Positions 58,875-64,000 of a stretch of 64,000 nucleotides of DNA are shown here, in pieces. Where the stretch lies: contig CP128433.1 in assembly GCA_032615215.1 (NCBI GenBank), positions 4,696,501 to 4,760,500 on the forward strand, read 5' to 3'. The stretch's first letter is position 1. Each line of letters starts with the position of its first letter. Below the pieces are notes generated by a model. It had not been told where the DNA came from, did not search any database, and saw only the letters and a program-made list of their open reading frames with translations. The position numbers and the translations under genes are program-made. Source of the DNA: Microbulbifer sp. MKSA007 (GTDB lineage: Bacteria; Pseudomonadota; Gammaproteobacteria; Pseudomonadales; Cellvibrionaceae).

Positions 58875-59236
58875 TGGCGGTCAATTTTTAGATGGTTTGT
58901 AGTTGCTGCAAGTAACAATCTCTACCTGAACACGCTTCGCCAGAGAGTTTTCCTGCAAACTGGCACCGTAGTTTCGTTCAAATGCCTTCGTTTTAAGCCA
59001 ACAAGTTCTGCAAGTTAGCTGCCGCATTGTGGAGTGCCAGGCGGATAGTTAATTGGTGGGGAAAGTATGGTACTTTTCCCTGTAAATTTATCGGGCAGTG
59101 GCCAGCCAAAGTTGGCTGGCAGAGAGCAAGTAGGTCGTTCAGTGTGCGCCAGCTATAACCAGGCCAGGCAAGATCGCCCAGCCGGAGGCTGGGCTGGACA
59201 GCCTACGCTCCGCTTCGGCTGCCCTTGCTGGCAACG
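58869..59236 (+). repeat. Cassette 6: gene-less cassette, copy A (368 bp)
   Basis: Exactly 368 bp from the R' cut of attC 5 to that of attC 6, matching copy B (59741-60108) at about 90% by eye with no length difference. A 65-codon frame at 59067-59264 begins after GGGGAAAG and runs into attC. In copy B the parallel frame is 59 codons. Most substitutions in it change the amino acid, so it is unlikely to be a selected protein. Confidence 0.78.
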
Positions 59237-59242
59237 TTATAA
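59153..59242 (+). other. attC site 6 (90 bp)
   Basis: R'' CTATAAC (59153-59159), R' GTTATAA (59236-59242). Arms include GCCAGGCAAG / CTTGCTGGC and the hairpin CCCAGCC / GGCTGGG. Nearly the same as attC 8. Confidence 0.82.
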
Positions 59243-59266
59243 CCAAATCAGACATAAGAGATAAAT

Positions 59267-59653
59267 TTGAGAGCAGTCCATCTATTTTTTATCATTGCCT
59301 TTCCAGCTAATTCCTATGCGTGTTTTATTCAACCTGAAGGATTGGCCGAACAGCACGTGTCAGAATTTTTCCTTCTCTTAGGGATTTCTGCAACGATTCT
59401 AGTTCTTGCGCTTTTCATACGCTACTTAACAAGCAAGAAGCGTCTATGGGCACCAATAATTAGCGCGCTAGTTGTAGGCTACATTCCTGCGTGTATGTAC
59501 TTTCTTTTTATGGAAGGTATCGCAGGTCCTGGAGGTGCTTGCGGTAGACCTGAACTCTTACAGGCAGGGCAAACCCTCTTAGTAGGTTTCGTAGCTATCC
59601 TAGTGTATGAAATTTTTAAGTATTGGAGAGCTAAGCGAACCAATGGGCTATAA
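59267..59653 (+). CDS. Cassette 7: membrane protein
   Basis: A 128-residue protein, TTG start at 59267. A hydrophobic N terminus (AVHLFFIIAFPANSYA) may be a signal peptide; it is followed by three membrane helices (EFFLLLGISATILVLALFI, LWAPIISALVVGYIPACMYFLF and AGQTLLVGFVAILVYEI). The stop TAA lies in R'' of attC 7. No family is recognised. Confidence 0.58.
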   Translation: MRAVHLFFIIAFPANSYACFIQPEGLAEQHVSEFFLLLGISATILVLALFIRYLTSKKRLWAPIISALVVGYIPACMYFLFMEGIAGPGGACGRPELLQAGQTLLVGFVAILVYEIFKYWRAKRTNGL

Positions 59654-59746
59654 CAAGTTGCTGAAATACGTTTCGGTCGCAAAAATTGCGCCCTTCACCG
59701 GACAGCCTACACTCCGTTTCGGCTTCCGTTTAGCAAAGCGTTATTG
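59648..59746 (+). other. attC site 7 (99 bp)
   Basis: R'' CTATAAC (59648-59654), R' GTTATTG (59740-59746). The R' side is identical to that of attC 5. Confidence 0.76.
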
Positions 59747-60108
59747 TGGCGGTTAGTTTTTAGGTAGTTTGAAGTTGCTGCAAGCACCAATCTCTTCCTG
59801 AGCACATTTCTCCAGAGAGTTTTCCTGCAAGTTGGCACTGCAGTTTCGTTCAAGTGCCTTCGTTCTAAGCCAACAAGTTCTGCAAGCTAGCAGCAGCATT
59901 GTGGAGTGCCAGTCAGTTAGTTAACAGGTGGGGAAAGTATGGTATTTTTCCCAGTAAATTTATCGGGCAGTGGCCAGCCAAAGGTGGCTGGCAAAGAGCA
60001 AGTAGGTTGTTCAGAGCGCGCCAGCTATAACCAGGCAAGGCAAGCTCGCCCAGCCGGTGGCTGGGCTGGACAGCCAGCGCTTCGCTTCGGCTGCCCTTGC
60101 TGGCAACG
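59741..60108 (+). repeat. Cassette 8: gene-less cassette, copy B (368 bp)
   Basis: The second copy of the cassette at 58869-59236, again 368 bp, with about 38 substitutions counted by eye and no gap. It carries its own attC (site 8). One gene-bearing cassette lies between the copies. In the first 200 bp copy B has an in-frame stop where a possible frame of copy A is open, which argues against a protein there. Confidence 0.78.
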
Positions 60109-60114
60109 TTATAC
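60025..60114 (+). other. attC site 8 (90 bp)
   Basis: R'' CTATAAC (60025-60031), R' GTTATAC (60108-60114). Same size and arms as attC 6. Confidence 0.82.
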
Positions 60115-60121
60115 GTAGGCA

Positions 60122-60511
60122 ATGAACGAAGAAACACTAAAATTTATTGAAGAGCGGCGCCTTGTTTCGTATATGAACAAAACAAAGTGGCGAGAACTCG
60201 CTAATGCCATTACAAGTAACAGTGATTTCGAGCCTCAAGTAAGGCTTAAATATCTACGAGACTTAGAGGCAATGCCTGGGTTTTCGCTGCTTGATTGGGA
60301 ATGGGTTCGCTATGGTCAATCTAACTGTATCGAGTGGATGGATATTGACCCATTCAAAAGAGAGCGAAGGGGCAATCTTTTGAGTGATAGAATTACTGAC
60401 TTCAGTGGCTTTATAGCAACTGTTCTGAAAAATTACAATATCCCATACTCCGTAGAAAATGGGTGTTACAGGGTATGGGGATATGCAAACCAGCAACCAG
60501 TTTTCGTATAA
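60122..60511 (+). CDS. Cassette 9: hypothetical soluble protein
   Basis: A 129-residue protein beginning KFIEERRLVSYMNKTKWRELANAI, then RLKYLRDLEAMPGFSLLDWEWV and SVENGCYRVWGYA. This pattern reminds me of the DUF6678 family, but I cannot confirm it. The stop TAA is in R'' of attC 9. No membrane segment is present. Confidence 0.62.
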   Translation: MNEETLKFIEERRLVSYMNKTKWRELANAITSNSDFEPQVRLKYLRDLEAMPGFSLLDWEWVRYGQSNCIEWMDIDPFKRERRGNLLSDRITDFSGFIATVLKNYNIPYSVENGCYRVWGYANQQPVFV

Positions 60512-60577
60512 CAAACGCAAGCACGCGGTCCCGTTTTCCGCTGCGCTCCAAACGGCCCGGTGTTGCGGGCGTTATGC
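60506..60577 (+). other. attC site 9 (72 bp)
   Basis: R'' GTATAAC (60506-60512), R' GTTATGC (60571-60577). Arms ACGCAAGCAC / GTTGCGGGC; loop TTCCGCTGCGCT. Confidence 0.8.
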
Positions 60578-60589
60578 AATTGAGGCCTT

Positions 60590-60910
60590 ATGAAAGACGA
60601 ATACATATTTTTGGCCCTCGCTATAGGGGTTACAGCACCTTGGCTGCTGAGGCTTTTTCTTAAGCATTGGGCTTTCAACGCGGTGTTGTTCTTAAGCGCC
60701 TTTGTTTTGGCTATGAACTACGGGCTATGGGGTTACAGAGAATCGATGTTTAGAGAAATGGTTTCATCGGGCATGCTCACTGAAGATGATATCTGGCGGG
60801 TTTATCTATCGTGGTTTTTAAAAGGTTTTCTTACTGCTTCGGGCATTATCTTTGGTATGTCCATATTTGGTAATTATCGAAAAGAGAAAGATGAAAATTC
60901 AAATGCATAA
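60590..60910 (+). CDS. Cassette 10: membrane protein
   Basis: A 106-residue protein with three membrane helices (FLALAIGVTAPWLLRLFL, AVLFLSAFVLAMNYGLW and FLKGFLTASGIIFGMSIF), an acidic middle loop (LTEDDIWRV) and a charged tail (RKEKDENSNA). The stop TAA lies in R'' of attC 10. Confidence 0.6.
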   Translation: MKDEYIFLALAIGVTAPWLLRLFLKHWAFNAVLFLSAFVLAMNYGLWGYRESMFREMVSSGMLTEDDIWRVYLSWFLKGFLTASGIIFGMSIFGNYRKEKDENSNA

Positions 60911-60985
60911 CAAAGCTAGGCAAGTTCGCGCTTCGCGCTGGACCTCGTCGCTTAGGCTCCTCGGCCCTTGCTAGCGACGTTAAGT
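60905..60985 (+). other. attC site 10 (81 bp)
   Basis: R'' GCATAAC (60905-60911), R' GTTAAGT (60979-60985). Arms GCTAGGCAAG / CTTGCTAGC. Confidence 0.8.
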
Positions 60986-60990
60986 GAAAA

Positions 60991-61290
60991 ATGAATATCT
61001 GGGAACTATACAAAGAAGACCAAAAGTTGGCCGACTTAACACAAATAGACCTTGATCAGCCTTGGTTCATAGGTGTGTTGGTTCCAACTCCGCCTTTTGA
61101 TGAATACCGTAATCTCTTTGAAAAAGCTCAGAAATTTATAGAAACCGAAGAATTCGATTCTGAAGAATCAGAAGATACCTTTGTTGCAATTGATAATTTA
61201 AAACTGCAATTGGTGCGTATGTCGGATAAACGTGTATTTAAAGACGTAATGCTATGTATATCTGGTGATGAGGTATGGTGGCGTATTTAG
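60991..61290 (+). CDS. Cassette 11: acidic hypothetical protein
   Basis: A 99-residue acidic protein (FIETEEFDSEESEDTFVAIDN) with a hydrophobic end (MLCISGDEVWWRI). It looks like a small single-domain protein of unknown family. The ATG is 6 bases after attC 10, so there is little room for a ribosome site. Confidence 0.58.
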   Translation: MNIWELYKEDQKLADLTQIDLDQPWFIGVLVPTPPFDEYRNLFEKAQKFIETEEFDSEESEDTFVAIDNLKLQLVRMSDKRVFKDVMLCISGDEVWWRI

Positions 61291-61306
61291 TAACTGTATG
61301 TGAGTC

Positions 61307-61393
61307 ACTTAACAAACGCAGGCACAATCGCACACTTCGTGTGCTGGACCTCCGGTGCTTCGCACCTCCGGCCTGTGCTGCGGGGCGTTAAGG
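61307..61393 (+). other. attC site 11 (87 bp)
   Basis: R'' ACTTAAC (61307-61313), R' GTTAAGG (61387-61393). Two perfect inner hairpins: GCACACTTCGTGTGC and GGTGCTTCGCACC. Confidence 0.8.
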
Positions 61394-61408
61394 CATAGGG
61401 AGAGAGAA

Positions 61409-61891
61409 TTGAGATTTATAATAGCCATACTACTATCTTTACCAACAATTGCGTATTGCCAACAAATAGGTGATGAATGTGAGCGGCACCAGATTGAAGG
61501 AAATTTAGTATGTATCGATGGTGTTCTTAAAAATCCGTGTGACTATGCAACAAGACATGAAACTTCGATGTGTCTGAAGATAAAAAGAGGTGAAGCTGAG
61601 AAACAGCTTCAAGAAGCATATGAAGCGGCTTTATCTTTGATTGAAGATGATAATGGAAAACATAAGCCAAAGAGCAGCTTTGTCGAAGCCCAAATAAAGT
61701 GGGAAGAGTTTAGAGAAGCCATGTGTAACTATGAAGGTAATTCACAGCATCTAAGGTTTGGCCAGGGTATAGGGATGAACTGCATCATATCAATGGCTAA
61801 TTTTCGTACTGATGCGCTTAAAAAACATGCAATATATCTAAAATCATTACAGTGTGGCTCACCAGAATGTCACAAATTTCATAACTGGTAA
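61409..61891 (+). CDS. Cassette 12: LprI-like (DUF1311) secreted protein
   Basis: A 160-residue protein, TTG start at 61409 after GGGAGAGAG. It has a signal peptide (FIIAILLSLPTIAYC-Q) and then the DUF1311 pattern: CDYATRHETSMCLKIKRGEAEKQLQEAYEAAL, FVEAQIKWEEFREAMCNYE and C.....MANFRTDALKKHAIYL. LprI homologues inhibit host lysozyme, and many other DUF1311 proteins have no known role. The longer frame from 61355 translates attC DNA and is rejected. Confidence 0.72.
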   Translation: MRFIIAILLSLPTIAYCQQIGDECERHQIEGNLVCIDGVLKNPCDYATRHETSMCLKIKRGEAEKQLQEAYEAALSLIEDDNGKHKPKSSFVEAQIKWEEFREAMCNYEGNSQHLRFGQGIGMNCIISMANFRTDALKKHAIYLKSLQCGSPECHKFHNW

Positions 61892-61895
61892 GTAG

Positions 61896-61985
61896 CCTTA
61901 ACAAGCAGCAGCACGGTCGCCCGCGAAAAACGCGGGCTGGACGGCCTACACTGCGCTTCGGCCGCCCGTGTACTGGGCGTTAGCT
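61896..61985 (+). other. attC site 12 (90 bp)
   Basis: R'' CCTTAAC (61896-61902), R' GTTAGCT (61979-61985). Arms GCAGCAGCACGG / CCGTGTACTGGGC; inner hairpin CCCGCG / CGCGGG. Confidence 0.82.
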
Positions 61986-62011
61986 ACTCCCACACCTAAA
62001 AGTACGAGTAA

Positions 62012-62695
62012 ATGAAGAAGATAATTTCAGTAGTAGGATTAATCATTTCAATGAACACATATGCGGGTATTGATGAAGGAATTGAGCTTTATCATGCAGG
62101 AAAATACAAAGAAGCATTTGTAATGTTTAATGCTGAATCTGAAAAAGGTGACCCTGCTGGTCAGCATTTAACTGCAAGCTTGTATTACCAAGGGTTAGGA
62201 GTCGAAAAAGACCTAGAGATTGCAGTAAAGCTCTTCAAGCAAGCTGCTGAAGGAGGGTATCTACCTTCTATTGCTAATTTGGGTCTTATGTATATGCAGG
62301 GTGACGGTGTAGAGCAAGATCCAAATTCATCATTTAAGTACACTGAAAAAGCAGCAGAACTTGGTGATTTGCAAAGTATTTTCAACCTTGGCCAATTTTA
62401 TCGTAAAGGCTTTGGTGTAGAACCGAACCAAGAAAAAGCGGCTCAATGGTATGGGAGTGCAGCTGAAAGTGGTGTTATTCAAGCACAGAATGAGTACGGG
62501 CTAATGTTTGCTCAAGGACATGGCGTTGAACTTGATTATGTTAAAGCTTATGCATGGATCAAAATGCCTGCCGAAGCTGGAGATGGTCAAGCGTTAAAAA
62601 ACCTTGCCCAACTCAAAGAAATTTTAGGCTCTGATATCAGCAAAGCCGAAAAACTTGCTGAAGAGTACAAATTAAAATATGCAGCTAACAAGTAA
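62012..62695 (+). CDS. Cassette 13: secreted Sel1-repeat protein
   Basis: A 227-residue protein with a signal peptide (ISVVGLIISMNTYA-G) and four to five Sel1-like repeats of ~36 residues. Examples are GQHLTASLYYQGLGVEKDLEIAVKLFKQAAEGGY, IANLGLMYMQGDGVEQD, IFNLGQFYRKGFGVEPN and QNEYGLMFAQGHGVELD. Sel1 proteins are solenoids that bind other proteins. The gene ends within R'' of attC 13 (stop at 62693-62695). Confidence 0.8.
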   Translation: MKKIISVVGLIISMNTYAGIDEGIELYHAGKYKEAFVMFNAESEKGDPAGQHLTASLYYQGLGVEKDLEIAVKLFKQAAEGGYLPSIANLGLMYMQGDGVEQDPNSSFKYTEKAAELGDLQSIFNLGQFYRKGFGVEPNQEKAAQWYGSAAESGVIQAQNEYGLMFAQGHGVELDYVKAYAWIKMPAEAGDGQALKNLAQLKEILGSDISKAEKLAEEYKLKYAANK

Positions 62696-62737
62696 ATCCA
62701 GGCGACGCCTACGGCGCACCTGATTTAGGCGTTAAAT
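62683..62737 (+). other. attC site 13 (55 bp)
   Basis: R'' AGCTAAC (62683-62689), R' GTTAAAT (62731-62737). Arms AATCCAGGCG / CACCTGATTTA. Confidence 0.72.
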
Positions 62738-62741
62738 TTCT

Positions 62742-63155
62742 ATGAGTAAGAATCAATATCGAACACTAATTGTATTATCGCTAGCCATAGGCTTACTTTC
62801 TGGCGTATATGACTATATCTGGCCTGACCCAATAACTGATCAGGTTTTTGATTATGTTGTTGAGATTGAGCCAGAGATTGAAGGCACAAAACTTGTCGCG
62901 GCTGGCGTATTGGCTGTTGTTTCCATCATTATGGTGCTGGTTTCACTGGTCGGCCTGCTTTTATTCAAGTCATGGGCAAGGCATGTTTATGCTGCTGGAT
63001 TTGTTGCTGCATTTGCACTGTATCCATTCATGGGTATCATGGTTTACAGCGGTTTTAGCCAAGTGCTCTATGACATATCTATGGTGCTGTCTGGCGTGCT
63101 GCTGGCATTAATGTATTACTCACCTGTAGCGCTGTACTATGAGCAAAAAATTTAA
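62742..63155 (+). CDS. Cassette 14: membrane protein
   Basis: A 137-residue protein with four helices (TLIVLSLAIGLLSGVYDYIW, LVAAGVLAVVSIIMVLVSLVG, HVYAAGFVAAFALYPFMGI and DISMVLSGVLLALMYYS). An acidic loop (EIEPEIEG) lies between the first two. The stop TAA lies in R'' of attC 14. No family is recognised. Confidence 0.62.
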   Translation: MSKNQYRTLIVLSLAIGLLSGVYDYIWPDPITDQVFDYVVEIEPEIEGTKLVAAGVLAVVSIIMVLVSLVGLLLFKSWARHVYAAGFVAAFALYPFMGIMVYSGFSQVLYDISMVLSGVLLALMYYSPVALYYEQKI

Positions 63156-63242
63156 CAAGTACAAGCAGGTTGCTGCGGGCCTTTGGCCCTTCGCGGGACA
63201 GCCTACGCTACGCTCCGGCCGCCCCTGTTGTAGTCGTTAAAT
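63150..63242 (+). other. attC site 14 (93 bp)
   Basis: R'' ATTTAAC (63150-63156), R' GTTAAAT (63236-63242), exact complements of each other. Inner hairpin GGGCCTTTGGCCC. Confidence 0.84.
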
Positions 63243-63264
63243 TCAAAAGCTAGGGAGAACGTAA

Positions 63265-63720
63265 ATGAATCTAAACGATGAAATCAACTATATCTTATAT
63301 CAAATGGAAGATGGGCAAGTTGAAAGCTTTGATAATCCTGATTATCAAGCCAAGATCATACATATTGCAGAGGAAGCAATTAAGCAAGATCATTCCGATG
63401 GAGAGTATCTACTTTCAGTTGTCTATGCAGTCCAAGGAGATAAAGACAAAGCCCAACAAAAAAGATGGGAGTCTGCGATAAAGAGGGGAAAAGCAGTGGC
63501 TGTTGTAAACTATGCATATGCCCAAAATGACGGCATGGAGAATGCTAAAACCATCGCATTACTTAAAGCTTGCTATGAGGATTGTGGTGATGTCGCTAGT
63601 GCAGAAGATGACTTAATAAGCTATCTAGAAAGGCCTCCTAGTGAAGAATTTCAAAATGAAATGGAAGAGCACTATAAAAATATTAGAAATCAAATGACTG
63701 ATGTTAAGTTTAGTTGGTAG
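63265..63720 (+). CDS. Cassette 15: helical hypothetical protein
   Basis: A 151-residue acidic, alpha-helical protein with a TPR/Sel1-like feel (YLLSVVYAVQGDKDKAQQKRWESAIKRGKAVAVVNYAYAQNDG), no signal peptide and no recognised family. AGGGAGA at 63251-63257 lies seven bases before the ATG. Confidence 0.62.
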   Translation: MNLNDEINYILYQMEDGQVESFDNPDYQAKIIHIAEEAIKQDHSDGEYLLSVVYAVQGDKDKAQQKRWESAIKRGKAVAVVNYAYAQNDGMENAKTIALLKACYEDCGDVASAEDDLISYLERPPSEEFQNEMEEHYKNIRNQMTDVKFSW

Positions 63721-63724
63721 AAAA

Positions 63725-63789
63725 ATTTAACAAGTCAATGCATGGGACAGTCCCGCTGTACGGGTCTGCCCGTGATTGAAGCGTTATGC
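63725..63789 (+). other. attC site 15 (65 bp)
   Basis: R'' ATTTAAC (63725-63731), R' GTTATGC (63783-63789). Arms GTCAATGCATGG / CGTGATTGAAGC; inner GGGACAGTCCC. Confidence 0.78.
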
Positions 63790-63808
63790 ATCTTAGGTAC
63801 TGATCACC

Positions 63809-64000
63809 ATGAAGAAATCATCCGGTTATCTTAGACGCTTATCAGTTTCTGTATACCTTTTTGCTTTTGCTGGTTTCTTTGATCGAAGGTACATACCTTC
63901 AGAATTAGCCGTCAGTGTTGGGATGGGATTTTTGGCGGCGTTTGTTGTGCTTTCAGCCGTGCTTTTTATGCGTGAGAGCACCCTTGAAAATACTAATAAA
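63809..64000 (+). CDS. Cassette 16: membrane protein, 5' part
   Basis: Open from the ATG at 63809 to the window end (64 codons so far). It has two membrane helices (LSVSVYLFAFAGFF and LAVSVGMGFLAAFVVLSAVLFM) and a basic start. It runs off the window; no family is recognised. Confidence 0.55.
   Translation, partial: MKKSSGYLRRLSVSVYLFAFAGFFDRRYIPSELAVSVGMGFLAAFVVLSAVLFMRESTLENTNK

Larger units (their letters stand above)
56767..64000 (+). mobile_element. Integron cassette array, at least 15 attC sites, no integrase in view
   Basis: Genes are short and all on the plus strand. Each is followed by an imperfect palindrome that begins with a 7-bp core ending in TAAC (R'') and ends with GTTAxxx (R'), preceded by variations of GGGC or GGCAAC. 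Fifteen such sites are placed below, 54-114 bp long. This is the layout of gene cassettes with attC sites. By convention the integrase should be to the left of the first cassette and read leftwards, but the 1 kb there holds only terminators and non-coding DNA. The array continues past 64000. Confidence 0.92.

Noticed and set aside
59067..59264. 65-codon frame in gene-less cassette A (and its 59-codon partner in B)
   Set aside because: It runs through the attC site, and most differences between the two copies change the amino acid, so no selection on the protein is visible.
1..64000. tRNA genes, rRNA genes or CRISPR arrays
   Set aside because: No cloverleaf, rRNA-like stretch or evenly spaced direct repeats were recognised by reading; a tRNAscan/CRISPR search would be decisive.

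Overview
The window reads as a chromosomal segment of a gammaproteobacterium, most likely a marine Cellvibrionales relative such as Microbulbifer. This is an inference from the mix of an MvaT-type silencer, an Ndh-SelD fusion, MalT with a GH13 glucosidase, AceK and a cassette array, not from a marker gene. No tRNA, rRNA or CRISPR array was recognised. The left 56 kb is ordinary, gene-dense backbone. The right 7 kb is an integron cassette array with a visibly different composition.

Layout. (1) 0-16 kb has a phosphorus theme: the end of a PhoX-type phosphatase, a PstS-like phosphate-binding protein, two full-length ppk1 genes in tandem and a divergent ppx/gppA gene. Between them lie a 7TM-DISM diguanylate cyclase, a small monooxygenase, TSUP and MarC membrane proteins, aceK and a lipoprotein. 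(2) 16-26 kb holds SelO, a DUF2147 protein, a MarR/EmrA pair, parC, a lipoprotein, a decayed copy of an ABC exporter operon and its intact copy (fetAB-like). (3) 26-33 kb holds a GFA-family protein, a small secreted protein and a very large membrane-anchored DUF748/AsmA-like protein with a periodic array of cysteine pairs. (4) 33-45 kb holds an Ndh-SelD fusion, ndh, cobB, a SixA-like phosphatase, an MvaT-like protein, a CBS protein, a SLC13 transporter, a possible caspase-fold protein, selU, an SDR and a VOC protein. SelD makes selenophosphate and SelU uses it on tRNA. (5) 45-56 kb holds rlmD, a YgjP-type peptidase, a thioesterase, a lipoprotein, a metallo-beta-lactamase-fold hydrolase, a MalT regulator and a GH13 alpha-glucosidase with two perfect MalT boxes before it.

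Cassette array (56.7-64 kb, running off the end). Fifteen attC sites can be placed, each with a 7-bp R'' core ending in AAC and an R' core starting GTTA. They separate short plus-strand genes for small membrane proteins, secreted proteins (one LprI-like, one with Sel1 repeats) and unknown soluble proteins. Two cassettes of exactly 368 bp carry no convincing gene and are about 90% identical to each other. No integrase gene lies on the upstream side where one is expected, so this is an integrase-less cluster or one whose integrase is elsewhere.

Quality warning. Eleven homopolymer runs (mostly G or C, 4-7 bases) are each one base too short to keep a recognisable protein in frame, and they break at least nine genes. 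The errors all go in the same direction, and adding one base restores family-typical length each time. Under-called homopolymers in the assembly therefore explain this better than real gene loss. These genes are entered as frameshifted, with the position of each break.
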